A stretch of DNA of 46,102 nucleotides from JBBIND01 sp037444075 (GTDB taxonomy: Bacteria; Acidobacteriota; Terriglobia; Bryobacterales; Bryobacteraceae). The notes beneath the pieces were generated by a model. The model saw only the letters and a list, made by a program, of their open reading frames with translations, made no database searches and was not told where the DNA came from. How positions within the stretch are numbered: the first letter of the stretch is position 1; each line of letters starts with the position of its first letter. The stretch spans positions 1-46,102 of the forward strand of contig JBBIND010000027.1 in NCBI GenBank assembly GCA_037444075.1, read 5' to 3'. Shown piece after piece: positions 15,583-23,339 of the stretch. The translations under genes were made by a program, and so were the position numbers.

Positions 15583-16354
15583 CTTCGCGCTCGCGAAGAG
15601 CGGCGACGGCGTCCGCGAGGGCGCCGCGGTAGACAGCCATGTCGGCGCCCCAGGAAATGACGTTGAAGCCGAGCTGCATCCATTCGTCCGCTTGCAAGCT
15701 GTTGCCGGGTTGGATGCCGGCCGCCTTGCCGTATCGCCTGGCCGCTTCCACGACTTGCCGCAATCCCTCCAGGAACTGCGGATGATGGAACTGGCCGGGC
15801 GCGCCCAAGGATTGCGAGAGGTCGAAGTGTCCCACCCAGAGCACGTCGACGCCTTCAGTGGAGGCGATGGCCTCGAGGTTGGCGAGCCCTTCCGTGGATT
15901 CAATCTGACAGATGACAGAGGTGGTCTCGTTTGACCAGCGGAAGTACTCCACCGGGTCCGGGACCACGTAGTCAGTGTGCGCGGTGCCTAGCCCCACGCC
16001 TCGCCGGCCCATCGGGGCAAACTTGACGGCTTCCACCAGGGAGCGCGCCTGCCCGGCCGACTCCACGTTCGGCGCCATGATGCCCATGGCTCCGGCGTCC
16101 ATGGTCCGGCTGATGAAGTGGTATTGGGTCTGCGGGATTCTGACGAAAGGCGTTACCGTGGTGGCCTTGAACCAGGCCATCAGGTCCGCGATGCGCTCCG
16201 CGTCAAAGCCCGTATGCTCCATGTCCACGACCACGAAATCGAGGTTCGCGGATTCCAGGATCTTGGCGATGCCCCGCGTGCCGAATTCCATGAGCATGTG
16301 TCCCAGAGGAATGCCTCCTCCGGCCAGGATTTCCCTCATCCGGTTGGATCTCAT
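15560..16354 (-). CDS. HpcH/HpaI-family class II pyruvate aldolase
   Basis: A 264-residue metal-dependent aldolase cleaving or forming 2-keto-3-deoxy acids, as in 2-keto-3-deoxy-rhamnonate or 4-hydroxy-2-ketoheptanedioate aldolases. Family marks are VVDMEHTGFD with the catalytic His, PFVRIPQ with the phosphate/carboxylate-binding Arg, and GIMAPNVESAGQA. CQIESTEGLANLEAI and LWVGHFDLSQSLG carry the metal-binding Glu and Asp. The ATG at 16354 overlaps the stop of the upstream remnant as ATGA. Oxidoreductases nearby (Zn-alcohol dehydrogenase, SDR at 19.2-21.1 kb) suggest sugar-acid catabolism, but they are divergent and separated by a peptidase. Family firm, substrate open. Confidence 0.87.
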   Translation of the reverse strand: MRSNRMREILAGGGIPLGHMLMEFGTRGIAKILESANLDFVVVDMEHTGFDAERIADLMAWFKATTVTPFVRIPQTQYHFISRTMDAGAMGIMAPNVESAGQARSLVEAVKFAPMGRRGVGLGTAHTDYVVPDPVEYFRWSNETTSVICQIESTEGLANLEAIASTEGVDVLWVGHFDLSQSLGAPGQFHHPQFLEGLRQVVEAARRYGKAAGIQPGNSLQADEWMQLGFNVISWGADMAVYRGALADAVAALREREATYTSRR

Positions 16355-16692
16355 TGCCTACCCCTGAACCGGGCCAGTTTCCGTTGAAAGCCCGGTCGGT
16401 TAACCACTTCGGGGTTAACGATGCCGCCTGGCAGTTCGCCCCTCGAGACAGCCAGAATATTGCGGCAAGCTTCGATGCCGTTGTCGCGCATCAACTCCTC
16501 GGTCCACGCCAGCGCGTGCGGGGCGAGGATGACGTTGTCCAAGGCGAGCAGCGGGTCGTCGGGAGGAGGCGGCTCCTCGGGGAATACGTCGATGCCCGCG
16601 CCGCCAAGGTGTTCCGTCAGAGCCTCTTCAAACCGCCCTTTGGCGTCTTCGTAGAAATCCGGCGTCACGCCGACGCGAAAGGTCGTACTCAC
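16351..16692 (-). pseudogene. 2-hydroxyacid dehydrogenase with a large in-frame internal deletion
   Basis: The 113 residues join two distant parts of a D-isomer-specific 2-hydroxyacid (phosphoglycerate-like) dehydrogenase. Residues 1-24 resemble the native N-terminus (TFRVGVTPDFYEDAKGRFEE). From about residue 26 the sequence is the C-terminal end: HLGGAGIDVFPEEPPPPDDPLLALDNVILAPHALAWTEE. The whole nucleotide-binding domain, some 200 residues, is missing, although the reading frame is intact. The GTG start at 16692 overlaps the peptidase stop and its own stop overlaps the aldolase start. The fragment may therefore survive because it couples translation of the aldolase. It cannot bind NAD as it stands. 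Confidence 0.75.
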
Positions 16693-19196
16693 GGTTTCAG
16701 CTCCCTCGCGCTGGCTGAGTAGACCGCATTCAGCAGGAGTTTGAACGTGCCCTGCGTCTGAGCGCGGAACTGCGGACGAATGCCGAACAACACCACGCGC
16801 CCCTTGCCGTGGCGGGCTTCCAGCATGACGTCCTTGCCAAGCACCTCACGCTCTCCAGTAACGTAACCGCTGGCGAGGAGGTTGTTCGCGGCGAAGCGCG
16901 CCACGGAGCGCACCGCCCGTTCTCCCGTGTTGAAACCCGGGGCGAGGGTAACGTCAAACGCGTGGCCGCCCGAGGAGAAGGCGACAGCCTCCGTGGGCAT
17001 GCCGGCGGCGAGCGGATGGGAAGTGTCCACGCTGATGCGCAACAGGGAGCCGGGACAGTAGAATCCCGCGGAGCCCGGCTCTGCGCCTGCCCGGACCACG
17101 TTGCGCACAGGGAGGCCGAAGAACTGAATGGGCAGCTCCGTGGCGGCGTCCAGAGCGATCAGCGTGCCGCCGTCGCGGACGAATTGATCCAGCCGGTGCA
17201 AGCCCGCCACGCCTATGCCGCCGGTGTATTCCGGCCGCTGCAGTGCCAGCGGCGCTCCGGGCGTGGCCGTCCGTCCGGTCTGCTCGCCCGGGCGAAAGCC
17301 GTGCAGGATGGAAGCTGTACTCTGCGAGGCCAGCAGGATGGCGTCGAAACGTTTGCGCAGATCGTCCTGGCGTACATCGTCGTTACGGAGAAGCGTGTGC
17401 GGCACCTTGTACGTGTCCAGGACATACTGCGTCCAGCCGGAGTCCATGTTGGCGCTCCAGGGTTCGTACAGGGCCAGGCGCGGGCGGGCCAACTCCCAAG
17501 TCGCAGCGGCGAACTCCGCGGCGGGCGCTTCACCTTCGACGAGGAGATCGCCTTGGGCGGACCAGCGCAGCCGCCGTCCGGCTTCGAGAAGTTCAGCCGT
17601 CGCAAGGAAGGAGGCGTTCTCCCGGCGATTACGGGAGGGCTGCGGGCGCGGCACTTCGGAGAGCAGCTCGAGCTCAGTCTGGAACGGCTCGTCGATGCGG
17701 TCTACGCTCACGCCCATGCTCATGCTCATGGTCCAGCCGGCGACGTCGTAAGGGCGGCGCAGCGGTCCCGTGGGTCCTTGCCGGATTTCCGGGTATTTCT
17801 GCGGTTCCATGAGATCGAGCAGGTACGATCTGAACGGCTGGCCCGCCAGAAGCACATAGGAGCCGGCGGCGTAGTTCTTGCCTCCGGCGCTGAACGCGGA
17901 ACGGGAGCGGCGCACTTCGATTCCGGCGGCGGCCAGGCGCCAGAGCATGTCGAGAGCGCTCGAACGGTCCCACTGATCCTGAGGAATGACGTAGGCGTAC
18001 GGCTTGCCGCGCATGCCGGTTTCAATATTCGCCCGGGCCATCTCGTGAGACTTCAGAAGGAAATGCTCAGGCCGGGAGGAGGCGAGATCGAGGATGGCGA
18101 AATCGGCGGTCAGCATGTAGTCGATGGCGTCGCGGAGTGTCCAACGGCCGCCCAGCCAGGGAAGCTGGTAGAAGATGCTCGGCTCCTTCGTGGGAATGCC
18201 GTTGGCGAACCGCGCCGGCAACTCCGAGGACTTATATTCGCGAGGCGTGGCGTAGGCGTGACCGGCCACTTCGGTTAGAATCCCGTGCATGTTGTGAAAA
18301 GCGGGGACGGAGCGCAATCCGCCGTTCCACCATCCGTCAAAGCCGTGGTAGGAGAGGACTCCGGGCTTACCCTCGCGCGCAAAGCGTTCCTTCATGGCCG
18401 AGCCGATCACATGGATGCCCTCCATCACCGCCGGCAGGATGTGCGGATTGAGAGGGTCGGCGTAAGGGGGCACGAAGATGCGCGCCGGAAACGGGGGAAC
18501 CTGGTGCTGGTTGTAAACGATCTGGGGGAACCAATCCTGAAACAGGAGCTTCGTGACGTGGCGCGTCTCCTGGAGGTTGAGCATGAACCAGTCACGGTTG
18601 TTGTCGTGGCCCGCGTACTTCTGATAGAGGCGGGGCAGGGGAGCGATCTCGTAAGGCGTGCCGACGTTGCCGCGATACCACTCCACGATCCAGTCATGCC
18701 CGTCGGGGTTGATGACGGGGATCTGCATGATGATGACCTTGTCGCGGATGCGCTGAATTTCTTCGGTCTCGCCGGTCAGCATGCGATAGGCGAATTCGGG
18801 GGCGTGTTGAGCGGGAGCCACCTCGCTCGAGTGCAAGCCGGAGTCGATCCACACAATGGCCCGGCCTTCCCGGCTCATGCGCCGCGCTTCCTCCGCCGTG
18901 GCCTGGCCCAGAGCGAGGCGGCGGCTGGTCTGACGATGCTCTTCCAGGCGCCGCAGGTTCTCCGCCGAGGAGATGAAAGCCACATACATCGGCTTGCCGT
19001 GTGAACTGCGGCCGAACTCGCGCCAGAGGAGCCGGTCGCTTGCGCCGGCGAGTTTGCCGAAGTAGCTGCTGATCTGTTCGAAGTCGGCGAGCTTGTAGTC
19101 GTCTCCGGGCGTGAAGCCGAAATGCTCCCTGGGCGTGGGCACGGCGGCTGCCAACGGTGCGGACACCAGCAGCAGCCATAACAAGGCTTTCCTCAT
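16689..19196 (-). CDS. Secreted M14-family zinc carboxypeptidase-like protein
   Basis: An 835-residue exported metallopeptidase. Signal peptide 1-18 (MRKALLWLLLVSAPLAAA). In the M14 domain the zinc pair is His122 and Glu125 (HSSEVAP), followed by PVINPDGHDWIVEWYRG and NNRDWFMLNLQETR. A further His is in IVYNQHQVPP and a candidate catalytic Glu in ILTEVAGHAY. The last third (about 540-835) resembles a class-I glutamine-amidotransferase-like fold and contains LDQFVRDGGTLIALD and HGKGRVVLFGIRPQFRAQ. This arrangement is common in acidobacterial and Bacteroidetes M14 proteins. The frame extends far upstream but there overlaps the dehydrogenases on the other strand. The start is ATG 19196, or ATG 19214 six codons earlier. 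First gene of a three-gene coupled operon. Confidence 0.88.
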   Translation of the reverse strand: MRKALLWLLLVSAPLAAAVPTPREHFGFTPGDDYKLADFEQISSYFGKLAGASDRLLWREFGRSSHGKPMYVAFISSAENLRRLEEHRQTSRRLALGQATAEEARRMSREGRAIVWIDSGLHSSEVAPAQHAPEFAYRMLTGETEEIQRIRDKVIIMQIPVINPDGHDWIVEWYRGNVGTPYEIAPLPRLYQKYAGHDNNRDWFMLNLQETRHVTKLLFQDWFPQIVYNQHQVPPFPARIFVPPYADPLNPHILPAVMEGIHVIGSAMKERFAREGKPGVLSYHGFDGWWNGGLRSVPAFHNMHGILTEVAGHAYATPREYKSSELPARFANGIPTKEPSIFYQLPWLGGRWTLRDAIDYMLTADFAILDLASSRPEHFLLKSHEMARANIETGMRGKPYAYVIPQDQWDRSSALDMLWRLAAAGIEVRRSRSAFSAGGKNYAAGSYVLLAGQPFRSYLLDLMEPQKYPEIRQGPTGPLRRPYDVAGWTMSMSMGVSVDRIDEPFQTELELLSEVPRPQPSRNRRENASFLATAELLEAGRRLRWSAQGDLLVEGEAPAAEFAAATWELARPRLALYEPWSANMDSGWTQYVLDTYKVPHTLLRNDDVRQDDLRKRFDAILLASQSTASILHGFRPGEQTGRTATPGAPLALQRPEYTGGIGVAGLHRLDQFVRDGGTLIALDAATELPIQFFGLPVRNVVRAGAEPGSAGFYCPGSLLRISVDTSHPLAAGMPTEAVAFSSGGHAFDVTLAPGFNTGERAVRSVARFAANNLLASGYVTGEREVLGKDVMLEARHGKGRVVLFGIRPQFRAQTQGTFKLLLNAVYSASARELKP

Positions 19197-19250
19197 AGGC
19201 GTCAATGATAGCATCCTGCCCTGGTCTGGCCTACGTCTACAATGGTGCCA

Positions 19251-20282
19251 ATGAAAGCTCTGTTGCTCAAGGAATACATGGCGCTGGAAGTGGCGGACAT
19301 GCCGGAACCGGAAATCGGCCCGGACGATCTGCTGGTGCGCGTCAAAGCGTGCGGCATTTGCGGCAGCGACGTCCACGGGTTGGACGGCTCGACGGGCAGG
19401 CGAATCCCGCCCCTGGTGATGGGTCATGAGGCTGCCGGTCTTGTGGAAGCGGTGGGCCGCCACGTCACCGGCTTGCAGCGTGGTGATAGGGTGACGTTCG
19501 ATTCCACGGTTTCCTGCGGCGCGTGCTTCTTTTGTTTGCGCGGCGAGATGAACCTCTGCGACCGCCGCGTCGTGCTCGGGGTGTCTTGCGGCGAGTACCG
19601 CCGCCACGGAGCTTTCGCTGAGTACGTGGCGGTGCCGAGGCGCATTGCCTACAAGCTGCCCGATAGTCTGAGCTTCGAACACGCCGCCATGATTGAGGCC
19701 GTTTCCGTAGCCGTTCACGGGGTGGGATTGGCGAACGTGCGGCTGGGCGACACAGGGGTGGTAGTGGGTACGGGCATGATCGGTTTGCTGGTGGTGCAAG
19801 CGCTTCGCCTGGCGGGTTGCACACGCGTGATTGCGGTCGATGTGGATGACCGGCGCCTCGCTGTGGCAGCCAACCTCGGCGCCTGCGCCGGGCTCAACCC
19901 CACGCGCGATGCCGTGGCGGCGGGAGTGCGCGAACTGACAGGAGGACGCGGCGCGGACGTGGTGGTGGAGGTGGTGGGCGCGAGTGAACCGGTCGCGCTG
20001 GCGCTCGATAGTGTCCGCAAGGGCGGGACAGTTGTGCTGGTGGGCAACGCGTCGCCGAAAGTGGAATTGCCGCTGCAACCCGCTGTAACGCGGCAGATAC
20101 GCATACTGGGCTCGTGCGCTTCCTCGGGGGAGTATCCGCAGTGCATCGATCTGCTGGCTGGCGGGCAGATGCGAGTGGACCCGCTCATCTCGGCGTTGGC
20201 GCCGCTCGAGGACGGACCGGCTTGGTTTGACCGCCTCTACCGGCGGGAACCGGACCTCATGAAAGTCATTCTGCAGCCGTAA
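19251..20282 (+). CDS. Zinc-dependent polyol/alcohol dehydrogenase (MDR family)
   Basis: A 343-residue medium-chain dehydrogenase of the sorbitol/galactitol-phosphate type, oxidising a polyol or sugar alcohol with NAD. Visible are CGICGSDVHG with the catalytic zinc Cys, GHEAAG with the zinc His, and the structural zinc set CGACFFCLRGEMNLC. The Rossmann motif is GTGMIGL, followed by AVDVDDRR. The start is set at ATG 19251 (MKALLLKEYM), which fits the family; a preceding ATG at 19242 adds three residues. TACAAT at 19238-19243 lies seven bases before 19251 and no SD is present, so the mRNA may be leaderless. It is followed 18 bp later by an SDR, forming a two-gene operon. Confidence 0.88.
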   Translation: MKALLLKEYMALEVADMPEPEIGPDDLLVRVKACGICGSDVHGLDGSTGRRIPPLVMGHEAAGLVEAVGRHVTGLQRGDRVTFDSTVSCGACFFCLRGEMNLCDRRVVLGVSCGEYRRHGAFAEYVAVPRRIAYKLPDSLSFEHAAMIEAVSVAVHGVGLANVRLGDTGVVVGTGMIGLLVVQALRLAGCTRVIAVDVDDRRLAVAANLGACAGLNPTRDAVAAGVRELTGGRGADVVVEVVGASEPVALALDSVRKGGTVVLVGNASPKVELPLQPAVTRQIRILGSCASSGEYPQCIDLLAGGQMRVDPLISALAPLEDGPAWFDRLYRREPDLMKVILQP

Positions 20283-20300
20283 CGCAAGAAGAGGAGAGCC

Positions 20301-21104
20301 ATGAAGAAATCGGCATTTGACCTGTCCGGCAAAGTCGCCATCGTGACCGGAGCCAGCCGCGGCTTGGGGCAGTACTTCGGAAGAGCGCTGGCGCGCGCGG
20401 GCGCGGACCTGATTATCACGAGCCGGAGATTGCCGGACCTGGAAAACTTCCGCCGGGAGATCGAAGAACTGGGGCGCAAGGCCACGCCGCTCGAACTCGA
20501 CGTGCGCGACTACGATTCCATACAGCGCATGGCGGAAAATGCCGCCGCCGTTCATGGACGAATCGACATCCTGGTGAACAACGCCGGCTGCAACGTGCGC
20601 AAGCCGGCGCTCGACGTCACCTGGGATGACTGGAACCTGGTGCTCGACACCAACCTGCGCGGGACTTTCTTCGTGGCGCAGGCGGTGGCGCGCCACATGA
20701 TCCCGAAAAAGTACGGCCGCATCATCAACATCGGCTCCGTCACCTGCGTATTCGGGTATGCGGGCATCACACCGTACTGTGCCAGCCGCGGCGGCGTCAA
20801 GCAGCTCACCATGAGCCTGGCGGATGATTGGGGCGTCCACGGCGTCACCGTCAACTGCCTGGCTCCCGGCTGGTTCCGCACGGAGCAGAACAAGGTGCTC
20901 TACGAAAACCAGCCATGGGTAGAGTACCTGTGTGACCGAATCCCGCTGAAACGCCCCGGTCAGCCGACTGACCTGGAGGGCGCCGTCGTGTTCCTGGCGT
21001 CCGATGCCAGCGAATACGTCACCGGGCAGACGCTGTTGATCGACGGCGGCATTTCGACCGGCGCCACGCGCGCCACGGTGCCCGCCGCAAAAACGAACTC
21101 CTGA
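20301..21104 (+). CDS. Short-chain dehydrogenase, gluconate-5-dehydrogenase-like, with YxxxR active site
   Basis: A 267-residue SDR oxidoreductase. TGASRGLG (17-24) and NNAG (93-96) bind NAD(P). Ser146 and Tyr159 are in place, but the catalytic lysine is replaced: Y159-CAS-R163 instead of YxxxK, with Lys167 one turn further on. LDGKVA-like entry (FDLSGKVAIVTGAS), DILVNNAG and the ending YVTGQTLLIDGGIST place it near gluconate 5-dehydrogenase and other sugar-acid SDRs. GAGGAGAG precedes the ATG. Together with the Zn-dehydrogenase it probably handles consecutive oxidation states of a sugar. Arginine may partly replace lysine, or the activity may have changed; the sequence does not decide. Confidence 0.85.
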   Translation: MKKSAFDLSGKVAIVTGASRGLGQYFGRALARAGADLIITSRRLPDLENFRREIEELGRKATPLELDVRDYDSIQRMAENAAAVHGRIDILVNNAGCNVRKPALDVTWDDWNLVLDTNLRGTFFVAQAVARHMIPKKYGRIINIGSVTCVFGYAGITPYCASRGGVKQLTMSLADDWGVHGVTVNCLAPGWFRTEQNKVLYENQPWVEYLCDRIPLKRPGQPTDLEGAVVFLASDASEYVTGQTLLIDGGISTGATRATVPAAKTNS

Positions 21105-21193
21105 ACCATTTGCGGATGCCCAATGTGTGAAACGCTCGCCGGGGCGGGGGACAGGCGTGCGTGCCGGTTGTATGCGGGCGTGCGTTCTGCGGT

Positions 21194-21223
21194 TTGACAA
21201 TCGCCGGCAGCCGGCACTAGTAT
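21194..21223 (+). promoter_or_regulatory. Sigma-70-type promoter of the leader transcript
   Basis: TTGACA (21194-21199), an 18-bp spacer, then TAGTAT (21218-21223). Expected start near 21230, just before the long SD of the 17-codon ORF. From 21105 to 21193 nothing else is seen. Confidence 0.75.
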
Positions 21224-21259
21224 GAAGGCATCACTGAGAAAGGAGGTGGTCCAGTCGAA

Positions 21260-21313
21260 ATGAAACCTGGTAGTAGATCGATGAATACCGCAAGTGAGGT
21301 GGCCGACTCCTGA
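21260..21313 (+). CDS. 17-residue leader peptide with an exceptionally long Shine-Dalgarno
   Basis: The peptide is MKPGSRSMNTASEVADS. It is preceded by GAGAAAGGAGGTGGTCC (21236-21252), which is complementary to essentially the whole 3' tail of bacterial 16S rRNA (anti-SD GGATCACCTCCTTTCT) with one G-U pair. The spacing to the ATG is seven bases after GTCC, with the AGGAGG core about 13-18 bases upstream. Such an SD would bind ribosomes very tightly. The codons GAG-GTG-GCC near the end are also one arm of a predicted structure, so translation and folding compete. No protein family is recognised; a regulatory rather than enzymatic role is inferred. Confidence 0.6.
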   Translation: MKPGSRSMNTASEVADS

Positions 21314-21402
21314 GTCGACTGCTCTAACGTTGTGGTCTTGCTCAGTGTCGAGGCCGAAGTTCATGCGGACCGGCCCCCTCACAGCGAGATTCTGGCTGCC
21401 AT

Positions 21403-21450
21403 AACCCCCATCTCGCAGGCCTTTCTGCCGCAGGATGGGGGTTTCTTGTT
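21403..21450 (+). terminator. Terminator of the leader transcript
   Basis: AACCCCCATC (21403-21412) pairs perfectly with GATGGGGGTT (21434-21443), followed by TCTTGTT. The loop holds a smaller GCAG/CTGC hairpin. It could act as a full stop or as an attenuator before rpmE. Confidence 0.8.
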
Positions 21451-21473
21451 GATTGCCTTTGGAATGTTATACT
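21446..21473 (+). promoter_or_regulatory. Candidate promoter of rpmE
   Basis: TTGTTG (21446-21451), a 16-bp spacer, TATACT (21468-21473). A start near 21480 would leave an untranslated leader of about 115 nt before rpmE. Confidence 0.5.
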
Positions 21474-21593
21474 AAGGACTGGGTCAACACGGTTCATAAC
21501 CGTCATCTGCGCTTGGCGCCGGCGTTTTTTGCTAGCCGGGAGGGGCGCAGGCAAAGCCTGGAACATCAAGCACAGAAAGGAATCCCTCCTGCA

Positions 21594-21854
21594 ATGAAGT
21601 CAGGGATACATCCTCCTTACGAAGAGGTGAGCATCACTTGCGCCTGCGGCAGCAGCTTCCGCACGCGGTCCACGCACAAAGGAGACGTCCGCTTGGAAAT
21701 TTGCTCGAGCTGCCACCCGTTCTTTACAGGCCGCCAGAAGCTGGTTGACACGGAAGGCCGCATCGACAGGTTTCAGAAGAAGTTCAAGAAATCACAGGAA
21801 GTGCAGGCCGCCCGCAAGAAATTGGCGAGCGAAAAGGCTCAGCCGAACGCTTAA
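21594..21854 (+). CDS. rpmE: 50S ribosomal protein L31, zinc-binding form
   Basis: An 86-residue L31 of the large ribosomal subunit. The start MKSGIHPPYEEVSITCACG and the motif CSSCHPFFTGRQKLVDTEGRIDRF are diagnostic. All four zinc cysteines are present (16, 18, 37, 40), so this is the C+ form that can act as a zinc reserve. The tail is about 15 residues longer than usual and rich in Lys and Ala. The ATG is at 21594, with AAAGG about 13 bases upstream, a rather distant SD. The frame is open further 5' but the L31 fold begins here. The unusual leader transcript directly upstream makes regulated expression likely. Confidence 0.93.
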   Translation: MKSGIHPPYEEVSITCACGSSFRTRSTHKGDVRLEICSSCHPFFTGRQKLVDTEGRIDRFQKKFKKSQEVQAARKKLASEKAQPNA

Positions 21855-21869
21855 CAGAAGAAGAACGCC

Positions 21870-22277
21870 CTAAGGCCCTGCCGGTAGACGCGGGGAGCGC
21901 TTCTGGCGCTCCCCTCTTTCCTTTTGCATCTGTGCGTACTCGGCGCGTTGCGTCTCGTCGAGGATGCTGTTGACTTCATCCACCTGCATCTTCTGGATAG
22001 CATCCATTTCCGGTTTGACTTTGGCAAAGTGTTCCTTGAACCGCGCCCTGGTTCTATCCAGAATCTCACTCAGTTGAGCAGCCTGAGCCTCGCTCAATTT
22101 CAGGCGAGTGTTCATTTCTTCCATGTAGCGCCGGCGGTACTCCTCCGGGTTCCTGCCCGATTGCCTGGGCGGGGGCTTACGCGAATCGTAGAGCCAATGA
22201 CCGAGCGCGCCCAAGGCGGCACCGCTGACGAACGTCAGCAGCAAATAGACAACAATCGAGGAAGTGATCCTTCTCAT
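21870..22277 (-). CDS. Membrane-anchored Spy/CpxP/CnrX-like periplasmic sensor
   Basis: A 135-residue protein with one N-terminal membrane segment (IVVYLLLTFVSGAALGALGHWLY) and a helical periplasmic domain. LKLSEAQAAQLSEIL and ILDETQRAEYAQM are spaced like the LTxxQ motifs of the Spy/CpxP and CnrX/Metal_resist families. Methionine residues are scattered, but no clear metal site is visible. It is the last gene of an operon with an ECF sigma factor and a small membrane protein, joined by ATGA overlaps. That order parallels CnrYXH, where CnrX senses metal and frees the sigma factor. A chaperone-like or envelope-stress sensor role is the alternative. The fold assignment is by pattern only. Confidence 0.7.
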   Translation of the reverse strand: MRRITSSIVVYLLLTFVSGAALGALGHWLYDSRKPPPRQSGRNPEEYRRRYMEEMNTRLKLSEAQAAQLSEILDRTRARFKEHFAKVKPEMDAIQKMQVDEVNSILDETQRAEYAQMQKERGERQKRSPRLPAGP

Positions 22278-22612
22278 CGAGGCTCCTGGGGCGCAAACAC
22301 CTCCGCCCCGACCGCGGCGTTATAGTCGACGATCGCCGATTGATCTTCCTGGAGGGTCTCAAGGTAGGTAGCGCTATAGAAGGTGGGTTCCGAGGAAGCC
22401 GGGGTGTAGACGAAGCTGGCGAGCACCAGGCAGGCGGCTGCGGCAGCCGTGATCAGGCCGCGCGCCCACCGCCGGAACTCGAGCGCGAAACGACGGCGCG
22501 ACTCAATGCGTTCCCACAGGTCGGGCATGAAAGTGGCCGAAGGTTCCACGTCGGGGCAAGCCCGGCGGTAAGCTACGAATAATCGCTGAAGCTGATCATC
22601 CAGTCTCGTCAT
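22274..22612 (-). CDS. Small single-pass membrane protein, probable anti-sigma factor
   Basis: A 112-residue protein with about 48 cytoplasmic residues (MTRLDDQLQRLFVAYRRACPDVEP...FMPDLWERIESRRR). One transmembrane helix follows (GLITAAAAACLVLASFVY), then about 40 periplasmic residues. No zinc-binding HxxxCxxC anti-sigma motif is seen. The position between an ECF sigma factor and a Spy/CnrX-like protein, with four-base overlaps on both sides, and the topology fit an anti-sigma factor that relays a periplasmic signal. The N-terminal helix would then hold the sigma factor. The assignment rests mainly on context. Confidence 0.65.
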   Translation of the reverse strand: MTRLDDQLQRLFVAYRRACPDVEPSATFMPDLWERIESRRRFALEFRRWARGLITAAAAACLVLASFVYTPASSEPTFYSATYLETLQEDQSAIVDYNAAVGAEVFAPQEPR

Positions 22613-23256
22613 CGAAGCTCTCCTGACTCATCGGTAAAACTCTTGCACGCGCCTTCCTCGTCGCGTGTTAACGCTTTCTGCTGGGCCTCCTGCTCGCGCG
22701 CCAAGGCCTTCAACACACGCTGCCGGGCGCGAAACAACCTGACCTTCAAAGCATTCTCCTTCACCCGGTAAATCTTTTCAAGTTCCTTGAGCGAAAGGCC
22801 TTCCACCTCTTTCAAGGTGAGCAGCAGGCGATCCTCCTCGGATACGGAACTCAACAGCGTCTGCACATGTTCGCGAACTTTCGCGCGCTCCCGCTCCTGG
22901 TCGCTTATCCGCGTTCCGGCGGCGGCATCGGCCATCATCACCTGTTGTTCCGACAGGTCCGCCATACGCGCTTCGCCGCGCCTTCGCTGCTTGCGCAGGT
23001 AATCGTAAGCTGCATTGACCGTCAGCCGGTACAACCATGGCTCGAATACCTCGGCAGCCCGCAGTTGATCAAGCGAATAGTACAGCCGTAGAAAAACCTC
23101 CTGACCAACGTCCTCAACGTCCTCAGGCCGTCCAATAAGGCGGGAGATCGTGCCCAGAATGCGCTTTCGGTATGCCTGCACAATCGCGTTGAACGCCGCA
23201 TGATCACCAGCTTGTGCGCGCCGAATGAGGTCGAAGTCAATCTGCATGCCACCCAC
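22609..23256 (-). CDS. ECF RNA polymerase sigma factor
   Basis: A 215-residue extracytoplasmic-function sigma factor. Region 2 is clear (HAAFNAIVQAYRKRILGTISRLIGRPEDVEDVGQEVFLRLY, then PWLYRLTVNAAYDYLRK). So is region 4 (SSVSEEDRLLLTLKEVEGLSLKELEKIYRVKENALKVRLFRARQRV). Region 3 is absent, as expected. About 28 extra C-terminal residues are charged. The start is taken as the GTG at 23256, with GGGAG ten bases upstream; the ATG at 23247 is the alternative. It heads the three-gene operon with anti-sigma and sensor. A candidate self-activated promoter lies at 23340-23367. Confidence 0.92.
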   Translation of the reverse strand: MGGMQIDFDLIRRAQAGDHAAFNAIVQAYRKRILGTISRLIGRPEDVEDVGQEVFLRLYYSLDQLRAAEVFEPWLYRLTVNAAYDYLRKQRRRGEARMADLSEQQVMMADAAAGTRISDQERERAKVREHVQTLLSSVSEEDRLLLTLKEVEGLSLKELEKIYRVKENALKVRLFRARQRVLKALAREQEAQQKALTRDEEGACKSFTDESGELR

Positions 23257-23339
23257 ACGGCCGACACTCCCTGCCGTTTTTTCACGGTCTCACAGATGAA
23301 GGCGTATCGGCAAAGCTCCAGGTTACAAGACCTTAGGGT

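Larger units (their letters stand above)
21230..21450 (+). ncRNA. Self-contained structured leader or small RNA upstream of rpmE
   Basis: About 220 nt bounded by its own promoter and an intrinsic terminator, containing a 17-codon ORF. GGACCGGCCCCCTC (21367-21380) can pair with GAGGTGGCC inside the ORF (21296-21304; 8 of 9 bases). It can alternatively pair with the SD region GGAGGTGGTCC (21242-21252). The two pairings exclude each other, as in translation-coupled attenuators. A CGACTC-CT-GAGTCG hairpin spans the ORF stop. It may be a ribosome-state sensor for rpmE or an independent RNA. Confidence 0.55.

Noticed and set aside
16689..21200. 1503-residue minus-strand protein
   Set aside because: Only 16689-19196 has M14 features and a signal peptide. 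The upstream part is antisense to two clear dehydrogenases.
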